A stretch of DNA of 27,663 nt. Source: JBFYKJ01 sp041306005. Its GTDB lineage: Archaea; Altiarchaeota; Altiarchaeia; JAFGQM01. The notes under the pieces are model-generated. The model was given only the letters and a program-made list of their open reading frames with translations. It searched no databases and was not told the origin of the DNA. This document shows, in pieces, positions 9,172-16,710 of the stretch. Positions within the stretch are counted from its first letter, which is position 1, and every line of letters begins with the position of its first letter. A program made the position numbers and the translations under genes. The stretch is from positions 1-27,663 of the forward strand of contig JBFYKJ010000103.1 of assembly GCA_041306005.1 (NCBI GenBank), written 5' to 3'.

Positions 9172-9885
9172 ATGAACATCGTCGAGAACGCGGAGAGCGG
9201 GACCTATTGGAAGAGGATAATCCTTGACATAGTCAGCCAGGAGGAGTTTGACCCCTGGGACATAGACGTCGGCGCGCTCGCCGACTCGTACATGGGCAAG
9301 GTCAAGGACATCAAGCTAGTCGACTTCGAGGTGCCGGGGACGGTCGTCCTCGTCGGGTCTGTCCTGTTAAAACTGAAGAGCGACATCGTCTCCGGCCAGA
9401 CTTTTATCTTCGAGGGCAACCTTGAGGGCGGCGACCCCGAAGGCATAGACGATGTTTCCGCGGACATCGACGAGATAACCGGCCAGCCGCTGCCGGCAAC
9501 GACGATACCAAAGCTCTACGTCCGCAGGATCCCAAAACGGAAGGTCACGCTCAACGAGCTGATAGTCTTCCTCAAGAGGGTCATAACGCAGGTCGAGAAA
9601 AAGGACTTCAACATCGACCGGCAGAGGCCGAAACTGGAAATCCACCTCAGCAGGAAGGACATGGAGAGGATAATGAAGGACGTCCACAGCGAGATAATCG
9701 AGCTCGCGGGCCAGCGCGGCGGGAAGGCGTGCTTCAGGGAACTCGTCGAGGACTGGGACCGCGAGGGCGTAGTGAATTACCTTTTGCCGGTGCTTCACCT
9801 GGCGAACAAGAGCCGCGTCCTCCTGGAGCAGGAAGCGCCGTTCGGGGACATATACATAACGCCGGGCGGGAAGGGCGACAAGTGA
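9172..9885 (+). CDS. scpA: Segregation and condensation protein A (kleisin)
   Basis: A 237-aa protein of normal ScpA length. The N-terminal helical domain, which binds the SMC neck, includes the family hallmark EEFDPWDIDVGALADSYM (about residues 24-41) and a hydrophobic helix VPGTVVLVGSVLLKLKSDIV. The middle is acidic and variable. The C-terminal winged helix, which binds the SMC head, has FRELVEDWDREGVVNYLLPV and ends DIYITPGG. The kleisin closes the SMC ring together with ScpB. The start at 9172 follows smc by 67 bp without a strong Shine-Dalgarno. Confidence 0.95.
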   Translation: MNIVENAESGTYWKRIILDIVSQEEFDPWDIDVGALADSYMGKVKDIKLVDFEVPGTVVLVGSVLLKLKSDIVSGQTFIFEGNLEGGDPEGIDDVSADIDEITGQPLPATTIPKLYVRRIPKRKVTLNELIVFLKRVITQVEKKDFNIDRQRPKLEIHLSRKDMERIMKDVHSEIIELAGQRGGKACFRELVEDWDREGVVNYLLPVLHLANKSRVLLEQEAPFGDIYITPGGKGDK

Positions 9886-9965
9886 GCGAACGGGATCATC
9901 CAAACAAGGGCTTTATAACCGGCAAATAAGGTTTAATAAGGTTTATCGTATAGGAGAATAGTACG

Positions 9966-9975
9966 CATATAAAAT
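9966..9975 (+). promoter_or_regulatory. TATA-like box upstream of scpB
   Basis: CATATAAAAT is centred about 33 bp before the scpB ATG, inside the 118-bp scpA-scpB gap. This suggests scpB and the gene after it can be transcribed separately with a very short or absent leader. Confidence 0.45.
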
Positions 9976-10003
9976 CCGCAAAGAAGATTAGAATAAAACC
10001 CAT

Positions 10004-10762
10004 ATGGCACCAAGAAAGATCATAACGGCTCCCCTGAGCGACGAGGATGTCAAGAAAACGGTGGAGGCCGCGCTCTTCATATCCGGCAGGTGGATGAGCA
10101 TAGACGATTTGGCCAAGGTCGCCAACAGCGCCGCGATAGGGAAGGTGCAGGATATAGTTGCCGGGATAATGTCCGAGTACAACCAGAGCGGCGGCGTCAG
10201 GATGGTCGAATCCGGCGGGAACTACAGGATGGAGGTTTCTCCCGAAGTAAGGGACAGGGTCTTTCACCTCGCCCCGGAGCCGGAATTGGCGCCGGCGCTA
10301 ATAAAGACGCTCGCGCTCATCGCATACAAGCAGCCCATTTACCAAAGCCGCGTCGTCGCAGTCATCGGAAACAGGGCATACGAGTACATCAGGGAACTAA
10401 GGAAAAAGGAATTCATCTCCATCAAGAAGCGCGGCAGGTACAGGCTCCTCCTCACGACCGGCAAGTTCAGGAAGTACTTCTCGCTTGAGGACGGCGCGCA
10501 GTTCAAGCCGGACCTCGGCTCAAAGGCGCTGGAGGAGGCGCAAAAGAAGCTGGATTTGTCCGCGGCCGAGATGGACGGGCTAAAGGACCTCAAGCCCGAG
10601 GATTTAGAGAAGCTGGAAGACGTCGACGACGACGAGTTGGAGAAACTGGACGAGCTTCAGAAGGCTAAGCAAAAGGCCGAAGAGAACGGGGCGGATAAGG
10701 GAGCCCCGGAAATTGCAAGCTCAGAACCTGTAGAATCACCGGAAGACGACAATGAGGGGTAG
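10004..10762 (+). CDS. scpB: Segregation and condensation protein B (kite subunit)
   Basis: A 252-aa protein. Two winged-helix domains fill residues about 8-165, with family motifs KKTVEAALFISGRWMSIDDL, TLALIAYKQPIYQSRVVAVI, NRAYEYIRELRKKEFI and GRYRLLLTTGKFRKYF. ScpB dimers bind the ScpA kleisin linker. Residues about 185-252 are a strongly acidic, probably disordered tail (LEDVDDDELEKLDELQ and more) beyond the typical core. The last 11 bp overlap the next gene, which argues for translational coupling. Confidence 0.94.
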   Translation: MAPRKIITAPLSDEDVKKTVEAALFISGRWMSIDDLAKVANSAAIGKVQDIVAGIMSEYNQSGGVRMVESGGNYRMEVSPEVRDRVFHLAPEPELAPALIKTLALIAYKQPIYQSRVVAVIGNRAYEYIRELRKKEFISIKKRGRYRLLLTTGKFRKYFSLEDGAQFKPDLGSKALEEAQKKLDLSAAEMDGLKDLKPEDLEKLEDVDDDELEKLDELQKAKQKAEENGADKGAPEIASSEPVESPEDDNEG

Positions 10763-11654
10763 GCGCCTGTCGGAGAGGGAACAAAAGGAGTTCGTGAAGC
10801 GCTCAAAGGCGGCGCTGGGGGAACTCAAAAACGTGCTGCCCGACAAGACCCTGAGAAGCTACCTCGCATTTGTCGCAACCCACGCAAGGGTTGCGCCCAT
10901 GGACGCACTCCAGCCCCCCGAAGGGAAGAGCAGCGTATTGTGGAGGAGGAATGCGCCCCGCCTGAAAGAGCTGGGGGTCAACCACACCGTCGGCTATGAA
11001 GTGCCCGGCAGGGGCATGGTCCCGACACGCTTCTACATAGGGCTTGACCCGAAGATATGGGATGACTTCCTTGCGGGCGGCGATAAGGGGAAGGAGGTAT
11101 TCTGGCACGAGACAGTGCACGGCATACTGAACGCTGCCGGGTATCCCCAGCGCCAGGCGAGGTACCTGCGCGACCGCCCGGAGGCGGTGGAGAGGAGTTT
11201 AGAAGAATTATATTCGGTAGCTATGGAGCCGCGCGCGGCCAAGGCCATGGCTAAGAGGATGGTTCGCACAAAGTTTGACGAAGCCGTAGGGTACGTGACC
11301 CACGAGAGGGAGGAGGCGCTGCCCGATATCGTGTCCGCGCAGGCCCTGGCAAAGGCCCGCGGCAACAGGGGCCTGACAAGGCGCGAGATACTCGAGGTCA
11401 CCGAGGGCAGGCCCTGGCCCGTCAAGAGGGGGATATACAGCATGCTGAACAGGATGGCCGCCGCAAAGAGGAAAAAGATGGGCATCCTCGAGCGCGCCGC
11501 GATGGGCATCGAGCGGGCGGGCGCGATCACCGACAGGTTTGCGCAGGTTAGGGAAAACATCGCGCCGCTTAAGGCCTTCAAAAGCGAAGGGCCGTTCTCC
11601 AAGAGACGGAGGATGATGATGGAGGAGCACATGCCCTTAAGGCGCGCCGCTTAA
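10752..11654 (+). CDS. Putative zinc metallopeptidase (HExxH) in the smc-scpAB cluster
   Basis: A 300-aa protein whose ATG lies inside the end of scpB. I do not recognise the family. The clearest motif is FWHETVHGIL with H119-E120-x-x-H123, the HExxH zinc-binding and catalytic signature. About 60 residues later, HEREEALPDIVSAQAL offers acidic residues that could supply a third ligand, as in gluzincins. There is no signal peptide and no obvious membrane helix, so it is probably cytoplasmic. The C-terminal 80 residues are very basic (AAKRKKMG, SKRRRMMM), which could favour nucleic-acid or acidic-protein contact. An HExxH match alone can occur by chance, but the surrounding aromatic/hydrophobic context is typical of a zincin helix. 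A kleisin- or SMC-directed protease is only inference from context. Confidence 0.7.
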   Translation: MRGRRLSEREQKEFVKRSKAALGELKNVLPDKTLRSYLAFVATHARVAPMDALQPPEGKSSVLWRRNAPRLKELGVNHTVGYEVPGRGMVPTRFYIGLDPKIWDDFLAGGDKGKEVFWHETVHGILNAAGYPQRQARYLRDRPEAVERSLEELYSVAMEPRAAKAMAKRMVRTKFDEAVGYVTHEREEALPDIVSAQALAKARGNRGLTRREILEVTEGRPWPVKRGIYSMLNRMAAAKRKKMGILERAAMGIERAGAITDRFAQVRENIAPLKAFKSEGPFSKRRRMMMEEHMPLRRAA

Positions 11655-11714
11655 GGCCTGCCTGCGGGTTTGTTACATGCCCTAATGCCTTTGCAGCCGT
11701 ATTCGCACCCGCCA

Positions 11715-11726
11715 AAGCTTTTTAAC
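11715..11726 (+). promoter_or_regulatory. TATA-like box for the 106-aa gene
   Basis: AAGCTTTTTAAC is centred about 26 bp before the ATG at 11747, which fits a leaderless archaeal promoter. It closely resembles the box upstream of smc. Confidence 0.55.
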
Positions 11727-11746
11727 CCTTCTCCGCTTTACTTCTC

Positions 11747-12067
11747 ATGGCGGTGCATCTTACCCAGAGCGAGGTGGGTTTCATCCAGGCTGCGGGCTTC
11801 GGCAAGATAAAGGACGCGGCATACCACCTAGTCAGGACCAAGCTCGTGAACGGCGACGCCGTTCCCGACAAGGGCCACCCGGTATTCAAGGCTATGAAGG
11901 CTATCGGCGCGGGCGACCGGAAAAAACTGGAGCGCAACTTCGGCATGGAGAAGGCAAAGAAGCTGGGCGAGCCGCAGGTGGACACAATCGTCGAGAACAT
12001 CATGGGGTGGCTCCGGGGCGAAACGGAAGGGTCCGGCAAGGTGCAGGCCAAGATAGCCGAGTTCTGA
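11747..12067 (+). CDS. Hypothetical 106-aa soluble protein
   Basis: Not recognised. A short, probably helical, lysine-rich protein with no signal peptide or membrane segment. The beginning MAVHLTQSEVGFIQAAGFGK and the middle GHPVFKAMKAIGAGDRKKLE suggest a compact alpha-helical fold. Coding is supported by a leaderless promoter spacing, an ATG followed by a long open frame in a GC-rich region, and codon use like its neighbours. It precedes fibrillarin by 121 bp, separated by an AT-rich repeat block, so co-regulation is possible but not shown. Confidence 0.65.
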   Translation: MAVHLTQSEVGFIQAAGFGKIKDAAYHLVRTKLVNGDAVPDKGHPVFKAMKAIGAGDRKKLERNFGMEKAKKLGEPQVDTIVENIMGWLRGETEGSGKVQAKIAEF

Positions 12068-12078
12068 CCCTTGGCCCC

Positions 12079-12176
12079 GTTCAATAATAATTGGTTCAAT
12101 ATTAATCGGTTTAGTCGTTCAATATTAATCAGTTTAATCGTTCAAGTTTAATCGTTCAATATTAATCGGTTTAATC
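12079..12176 (+). repeat. AT-rich 23-bp tandem repeats upstream of fibrillarin
   Basis: Near-identical 23-bp units, each beginning GTTCAATATTAATC, lie at 12094-12116, 12117-12139 and 12154-12176. A shortened 14-bp unit is at 12140-12153 and a diverged start at 12079-12093. Each full unit contains AATATTAAT and a TTTAGTC or TTTAATC end, which look TATA-like. The block ends 12 bp before the fibrillarin ATG and is far more AT-rich than its surroundings, so it likely contains the promoter or operator. Confidence 0.8.
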
Positions 12177-12188
12177 TTATTTCTAAAG

Positions 12189-12845
12189 ATGGCTGAAATG
12201 CAAGAGGTATTTTCAGGGGTTTACAAGAGCGGCAACGCCGTGTTCACGGACGCCCTGGTCCCGGGCAGCGTCTACGGCGAGGAGCTGCGCGGCGGGCGCA
12301 GGTACTGGAACCCATACAGAAGCAAGCTTTCAGCCGCGATACTGAAGGGTTTGGACAAAAAGGCATGGCCGCTGAAGCCGGATTCTAATGTCCTCTATCT
12401 CGGCGCCTCGACAGGGACTACCGTCAGCCACGTCTCGGACATCGTGAGGAGCGGGCAGGTCTACGCCCTCGAGTTTTCGGAGGTTTCGATGAGAAAGCTC
12501 CTCGAACTGGCGAAGAAGCGAAAGAACGTCGTCCCGCTGCTGCAGGATGCCAAAAAGCCCGCGGACTACCAGTACCTCGTCGGCGACGTGGACGCGATAT
12601 ACCAGGACGTCGCCCAGCCGGACCAGGCGGAGATATTGTCAAAGAACGCCAAGGTGTTCCTTAAACCGGGAGCGATGGCCGTGATATGCGTCAAGGCGCG
12701 GAGCATCGACACCGCAAAGGACCCGGCTGCAGTCTTCAAGTCAGAGGAGGCGCGCCTGGGGAAGGAATTTGACATACTCCAGAAGATAGCCCTCGAGCCC
12801 TTTGATAAGGACCACATGATGTTCTTCCTCAGGTACAGGGGGTAG
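12189..12845 (+). CDS. flpA: Fibrillarin-like rRNA/tRNA 2'-O-methyltransferase
   Basis: A 218-aa SAM-dependent methyltransferase, the catalytic subunit of C/D-box sRNPs. The N-terminal small domain (VYKSGNAVFTDALVPGSVYGE, RYWNPYRSKLSAAIL) and the Rossmann fold with SAM motif VLYLGASTGTTVSHVSDIV (about residues 66-84) are diagnostic. So are the following ALEFSEVSMRKLLELAKKR strand-helix and the DVDAIYQDVAQPDQAEIL region. The end HMMFFLRYRG is typical. It acts with Nop5 (present near 0.9-1.9 kb) and L7Ae (not in this window). Archaeal nop5 and flpA are often adjacent; here they are not. Confidence 0.96.
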   Translation: MAEMQEVFSGVYKSGNAVFTDALVPGSVYGEELRGGRRYWNPYRSKLSAAILKGLDKKAWPLKPDSNVLYLGASTGTTVSHVSDIVRSGQVYALEFSEVSMRKLLELAKKRKNVVPLLQDAKKPADYQYLVGDVDAIYQDVAQPDQAEILSKNAKVFLKPGAMAVICVKARSIDTAKDPAAVFKSEEARLGKEFDILQKIALEPFDKDHMMFFLRYRG

Positions 12846-12900
12846 CCGGGCTGAATCCAAACACCTCGCGGGCTAAGCGCGGGAAACAGAACGGCCCCGC

Positions 12901-13812
12901 TCATCGCCTGATCCTGAACTTCGGCTTCCTCTGCGCGGCTATCAGCCCTATCGCGCCGAGGCCGACGATGCCCGCCATGATGGCCAGCCTGTCAAAGCCG
13001 TACAAGCCGTCCGGGAAGAGCATGTAGAAGAGCGCGGCGCCGCCCACCGATATCGAGAGCGAGAAAAGGCCCAGTGCCAGGCTCTGCGACTTGCCGGCCT
13101 GCGACCACGCGGCGATGACCATGCTGTTCATGTAGCCGCTGACTATGGTGTAGATGTCGTCCGCGCCCCTCGAGAGCTCGTTTGCCCGGTTGTAGACGTC
13201 TACCAGCGCTTCGGTCGGCTTGACGCCCATGACCGGCGACGTGCCGATAACTATGTCCGCAGCCTGGGAGCGGGCCGACGACAGAACGCGCCGGACGGCG
13301 CGGGCATCGTCGTTAGCGTTGGCTAGGCGGCGCAGGTCCCTGACGCCGGACTTGAGGCTGCCGTCCATCCCCTTTACCGACATCTGGAAGGATTTCAGGT
13401 AGGCGGCGTCCTTGTCAAGCGCCGAGGCGAGCAGGTATGTCAGGACAGAACCCGAATCCAGGCCGCCCCCGACGATCATCTCGTTGACGGACGCCATCGC
13501 CTCTTCGCAGACGGCATCCAGCCCGCTGTGGGCGGTTATGATGAAGCCCTCCGAAACGGCCACGCGGACCTGCGTCCAGGCCGGCGCGTAGTATTCTATG
13601 GTCAGCAGGTCGTACTTGCCCCTGCGCGAGACCCCGGAAACCGACTCCTCGAGCCCTTCGACGCCGCAGCATTTTTTAATCGCAACGAGCGTCCTCGGGT
13701 CCAGGCTGTCCGCATCAAGCCAGAAGAAATCGGCCTTGAGGGACGACAGCTGGGCAGGGTCGAACTCCTCGAATATCTTGAACTCGCCCTTTGAAAGGCC
13801 GACGAATTTCAT
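12901..13812 (-). CDS. CorA-like membrane protein lacking the GMN motif
   Basis: A 303-aa protein with the CorA layout: an N-terminal alpha/beta cytoplasmic domain (1-115), long helices (about 120-245; YLLASALDKDAAYLKSF, DDIYTIVSGYMNSM) and two C-terminal membrane helices (about 247-267 and 274-292) followed by a basic tail. In CorA magnesium channels the loop after the first helix carries GMN and is the pore filter. Here that position reads LFPDGLYG, so GMN is absent. It may transport another ion (some CorA/ZntB relatives vary here) or have lost channel selectivity. It lies 72 bp downstream of hxlB on the same strand and is convergent with flpA. Confidence 0.75.
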   Translation of the reverse strand: MKFVGLSKGEFKIFEEFDPAQLSSLKADFFWLDADSLDPRTLVAIKKCCGVEGLEESVSGVSRRGKYDLLTIEYYAPAWTQVRVAVSEGFIITAHSGLDAVCEEAMASVNEMIVGGGLDSGSVLTYLLASALDKDAAYLKSFQMSVKGMDGSLKSGVRDLRRLANANDDARAVRRVLSSARSQAADIVIGTSPVMGVKPTEALVDVYNRANELSRGADDIYTIVSGYMNSMVIAAWSQAGKSQSLALGLFSLSISVGGAALFYMLFPDGLYGFDRLAIMAGIVGLGAIGLIAAQRKPKFRIRR

Positions 13813-13884
13813 CTTTTGCGGGTCGTTTCGGCCGCGGGATTCTATGCGCGGCGGGCCGATAGTAAATATGAGGCGGTTGCGCGC

Positions 13885-14496
13885 TTACTCGACGCACGAG
13901 TGCTTGCCCATCATGTGCTCTTCGCTCCTGCCAAGGCGCTGCATCAGCTCGGCAATGAGGCCGTCAAAGAAGATCATGGCGGTGTCCTCAAAGAGGGTGC
14001 CCATCGGCGCGAGGGTCACGCTTTGCCCCTCAATCTGGCGCTTCTCGTAGTCCTGCTTCGAGACGTCCAGTTTTGTCTTGCCCTTAACCACGACGACAAG
14101 GTCGGAGAGCTTGCCGAGCGTGGACTGGGGGTACGATGTTATCGTTATGACGCTGGCCTTGGCCTTCTTGGCGGACTTCGCATAGTCGACGACCGAAGAG
14201 GTCTCCCCGCTGCCCGAGATGCATATGAATATATCGCCCTGGTGCGTTGACGGCGTTATCGTCTCGCCGATTATGTAGGTGTCCAAGCCCAGATGGACAA
14301 GCCTCATGGCAAAAGCGCGGGCGGCAAGCCCGCTCCTGCCGGCGCCGTAGATGAATATCCTCTTGGCGCAGGTTATCTCCTTGAGCAGGGCCTCCACCGA
14401 CGCGTCATCGACTGCGTCGACTGCGTTTATGGCGAAATTCGCTATGCCGCGCACGGTGTGCTTAAGGACTGTTTCGGCCATGTTTGTCGAAGGCAT
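13885..14496 (-). CDS. hxlB: 6-phospho-3-hexuloisomerase (SIS domain)
   Basis: A 203-aa SIS-fold sugar-phosphate isomerase. Hallmarks are YGAGRSGLAARAFAMRLVHLG (about residues 50-70), GETITPS, the phosphate-binding ISGSGETSS (about 93-101) and APMGTLFEDTAMIFFDGL (about 163-180). It interconverts 3-hexulose-6-phosphate and fructose-6-phosphate. In archaea lacking the oxidative pentose pathway it supplies ribulose-5-phosphate in the reverse RuMP route with hexulose-phosphate synthase, which is not seen here. A TATA-like TTTTTATTC (minus strand, 14515-14523) lies about 23 bp from this ATG, favouring the 14496 start over an internal ATG at 14481. Confidence 0.92.
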   Translation of the reverse strand: MPSTNMAETVLKHTVRGIANFAINAVDAVDDASVEALLKEITCAKRIFIYGAGRSGLAARAFAMRLVHLGLDTYIIGETITPSTHQGDIFICISGSGETSSVVDYAKSAKKAKASVITITSYPQSTLGKLSDLVVVVKGKTKLDVSKQDYEKRQIEGQSVTLAPMGTLFEDTAMIFFDGLIAELMQRLGRSEEHMMGKHSCVE

Positions 14497-14598
14497 ATTC
14501 TCTTCAGTTTCTAAGAATAAAAACCGGGAAACCGCCGCGGGCGGGCGAAACCCCGCCGACAGCCGCTTTTATTCCCTCACCCGCAAATTTAGCCCGTT

Positions 14599-14724
14599 GG
14601 GCCGGTAGATCAGTCCGGTAGATCGCCTGCTTTGCAAATTGGAACCTACGGTTCCAATGCCTCCCTTTTAGGGGGGGAGAATCAAATAAGCAGGAAGCCT
14701 CGGGTTCAAATCCCGACCGGTCCA
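14599..14724 (+). tRNA. tRNA-Ala (UGC) with 52-nt intron
   Basis: Acceptor stem GGGCCGG (14599-14605) pairs with CCGGTCC (14717-14723) and includes the G3:U70 wobble that identifies alanine tRNAs; the discriminator is A. The D stem is GATC/GATC and the anticodon stem CCTGC (14626-14630)/GCAGG (14690-14694). The loop is TTTGCA plus A with anticodon TGC at 14633-14635. The T arm is TCGGG TTCAAAT CCCGA. An intron at 14637-14688 sits at the canonical 37/38 site. It contains a perfect 9-bp hairpin (ATTGGAACC/GGTTCCAAT) and a CTCCC/GGGAG-type stem, consistent with a bulge-helix-bulge substrate. The mature length is 74 nt. Confidence 0.93.
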
Positions 14725-14743
14725 TTCAAAACCCTTAACTAAA

Positions 14744-16537
14744 ATGAAGAGCCATATCGCGGTTCTCGCAGTCTTAGCTGCTCTATTCTTTGTGTTGACG
14801 CCCCTTTGCTCCGCCCAAGTGCCTGGCGAAGCTCAGTTGATACAGATGTACGCCCCGGCTATGAAGTTCAACGGCAGGGAGATATTCTACCCTGTTCAGG
14901 TCGACTATGGGATCCTTAGCTCGCAACTAAAACAGGCGGGCGGCGTTGTCGAGGGCAGCCCCTCGACATCCTCCATCGCCTCATACGGCGACACGGCCTA
15001 CTACCTGGACAACCGCCTCGGGTGGCTTGAGCAGATAGCCGCCGATTACAGGCAGAGGCTGCCCACCCTGCAGCCCACGGTCTATGCCCGCGCAGTCCAG
15101 GACGGGGCGTACATAGCTATAGAATACTGGTATTACTACGCATTCAACAACGGCCCGATAAACGACCACGAGGGCGACTGGGAGCTGGTGGTCGTCCTTA
15201 TCAACAACGGCGTGCCGGAGTCAGCCGTGTACTCGCAGCACAACAGCGCGGAGCGCGTCGGCTGGGGCGAGGTTGACAAAGTGGAGGGCACGCACCCCGT
15301 AGTCTATGTGGGGCGCGGCTCGCACGCGAATTACTTCAGGACCTACGAGGGCAAGCTCGGCGCCCAGAACGACGATGTGGGCGGCGACGGATTGATGATA
15401 ATGCCGCAGCAGTTCAGCATCGTGACGCTTTCCGACGCCGCTTCCGACTCCCAGAACCCGTGGCTGAGGTTCGGCGGTAAGTGGGGGGAGGTCGGCGGCA
15501 CGCTTTCTGGCATACTCGGCGGCGACGGCCCGTCAGGGCCCGCAGTCGGGGACCACACCGAGGCGTGGTCCAGGCCCGTCCAATGGGCGCTTGCAAAGCC
15601 CGTGACCGGCGGGATGTGGTTCATCCTGAGCTGGATACTAGTCAACATACTGCTGTTCTTCTGCATCTACCTCATCATCAGGACGGCCTTCAAAGTCATG
15701 GGCATAATCAAGACGGCCAAGGGCCCGGGCCTGCAGGTTAAGAAACTGCTCGGCTCGGTGTTTACCGTCCCGCTGATAATGGGCATCGCCGGGACCGCGC
15801 TCGTCCTTATCGGCATGGGGCTCCCATGGTTCGGGCTTGGCGGGGACATACAAAGCCGGGAGATAGTGACTAACGGGCCGGTGGAGCTGATGAAGTTCAA
15901 CGGCGTAGACGGCCTTCAGGTCAACACGCTGCAGAAAGGCAAGGGCATGACCACAGTCTTCAACTTCGCCATACCCATCGGCGTTTTGCTCCTCTCCGGC
16001 GTGATATTCATGATACTGGACATAATAGGCGCGAAGAGCGGCAAGAGCCTTGGCATCAAGTACCTGCTGAGCGGCATACTGCCCGTGATCTATTTTGTGA
16101 TGATAATCGTCGGGATAGCGTCGATGGGGGCGATACTCCCGGGCGCAACGGCCGGCATGACGCCGTCGATGCCCCCGGACTCGGCGGCCCTCATAAGCAA
16201 AGTGGCCGGCACCCCGTTCGGCGGGGTCTACCAGGGCCCGCTCGGCGGGTACGCGATGCTCGACCTGAAGTGGGGGATAGGGATAGGCGCCTATTTGCTG
16301 CTGTTCGGCGGCATACTTAGGATCATAGGCGGGATAGCCATGATGGCGGCGTCACCCAAGGTGGCTGACAAAAGGGTGCCGAAAGCCGCCGCCGCGCCGC
16401 AGCAGCACGTGGTCGTGTTCCAGACAGCCCAGGTCGCGCAGGCCGCGCCGGGGCACCCGACCTGCCCGAAGTGCGGGGCCAAGGCCGAGCCCGGCGACAC
16501 GTTCTGTGAGAACTGCGGGGCAAGGGTCAAAGCATAA
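14744..16537 (+). CDS. Secreted Vps62-like domain fused to five TM helices and a zinc ribbon
   Basis: A 597-aa protein. The signal peptide (1-24, ending CSAQ) precedes an extracytoplasmic domain (about 25-285) with NDHEGDWELVVVLI (near 140) and GRGSHANYF (near 190), motifs of the Vps62/DUF946-like family. Five hydrophobic helices follow (about 288-315, 330-355, 405-430, 440-470, 505-535). The tail carries a zinc ribbon, CPKCGAKAEPGDTFCENCG (about 573-592), predicted cytoplasmic by topology. The role is unknown; the outer-domain, membrane and cytoplasmic-zinc arrangement could suit signalling or envelope assembly. The ATG is only 19 bp from the tRNA-Ala 3' end, so transcription may run through from the tRNA or use a weak AT-rich box there. 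Confidence 0.8.
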   Translation: MKSHIAVLAVLAALFFVLTPLCSAQVPGEAQLIQMYAPAMKFNGREIFYPVQVDYGILSSQLKQAGGVVEGSPSTSSIASYGDTAYYLDNRLGWLEQIAADYRQRLPTLQPTVYARAVQDGAYIAIEYWYYYAFNNGPINDHEGDWELVVVLINNGVPESAVYSQHNSAERVGWGEVDKVEGTHPVVYVGRGSHANYFRTYEGKLGAQNDDVGGDGLMIMPQQFSIVTLSDAASDSQNPWLRFGGKWGEVGGTLSGILGGDGPSGPAVGDHTEAWSRPVQWALAKPVTGGMWFILSWILVNILLFFCIYLIIRTAFKVMGIIKTAKGPGLQVKKLLGSVFTVPLIMGIAGTALVLIGMGLPWFGLGGDIQSREIVTNGPVELMKFNGVDGLQVNTLQKGKGMTTVFNFAIPIGVLLLSGVIFMILDIIGAKSGKSLGIKYLLSGILPVIYFVMIIVGIASMGAILPGATAGMTPSMPPDSAALISKVAGTPFGGVYQGPLGGYAMLDLKWGIGIGAYLLLFGGILRIIGGIAMMAASPKVADKRVPKAAAAPQQHVVVFQTAQVAQAAPGHPTCPKCGAKAEPGDTFCENCGARVKA

Positions 16538-16593
16538 GCCCGACGCATTGCCTGCTTCGGGGAGTATTTGCCGCCAACCGGGGCCCGGCAGTG

Positions 16594-16604
16594 GCTTTTT
16601 AAAG
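16594..16604 (+). promoter_or_regulatory. TATA-like box upstream of a structured element and tRNA-Lys
   Basis: CTTTTTAAAGC resembles the TATA boxes at smc and at the 106-aa gene. It lies about 110 bp before tRNA-Lys, far enough that either the tRNA has a long leader or a separate short RNA is made. Confidence 0.4.
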
Positions 16605-16639
16605 CTTAACTACAAATATAGCCGCTTTCTTAGGCGTGT

Positions 16640-16685
16640 CTTTCGGGCCGCTGCGGTCGAAAAACCGCGGACAGATGACCGAGGG
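16640..16685 (+). other. Nested stem-loop, possible small RNA or tRNA leader structure
   Basis: An outer pairing CTTTCGG (16640-16646) with CCGAGGG (16679-16685) encloses an inner 7-bp stem CTGCGGT (16651-16657)/ACCGCGG (16664-16670) with loop CGAAAA. An ACA triplet follows the outer stem. This resembles a guide-RNA-like hairpin downstream of a TATA-like box, but no family could be assigned. Confidence 0.3.
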
Positions 16686-16710
16686 CCGCAAACACCTACC
16701 ACAGGCAACT

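Noticed and set aside
12094..12176. CRISPR or replication-origin repeats
   Set aside because: No spacers; no Orc1/Cdc6 gene or origin-recognition pattern in the window. Promoter/operator is the simpler reading.
14504..14725. 73-aa minus-strand frame over tRNA-Ala
   Set aside because: Fully explained by the tRNA gene and its intron.
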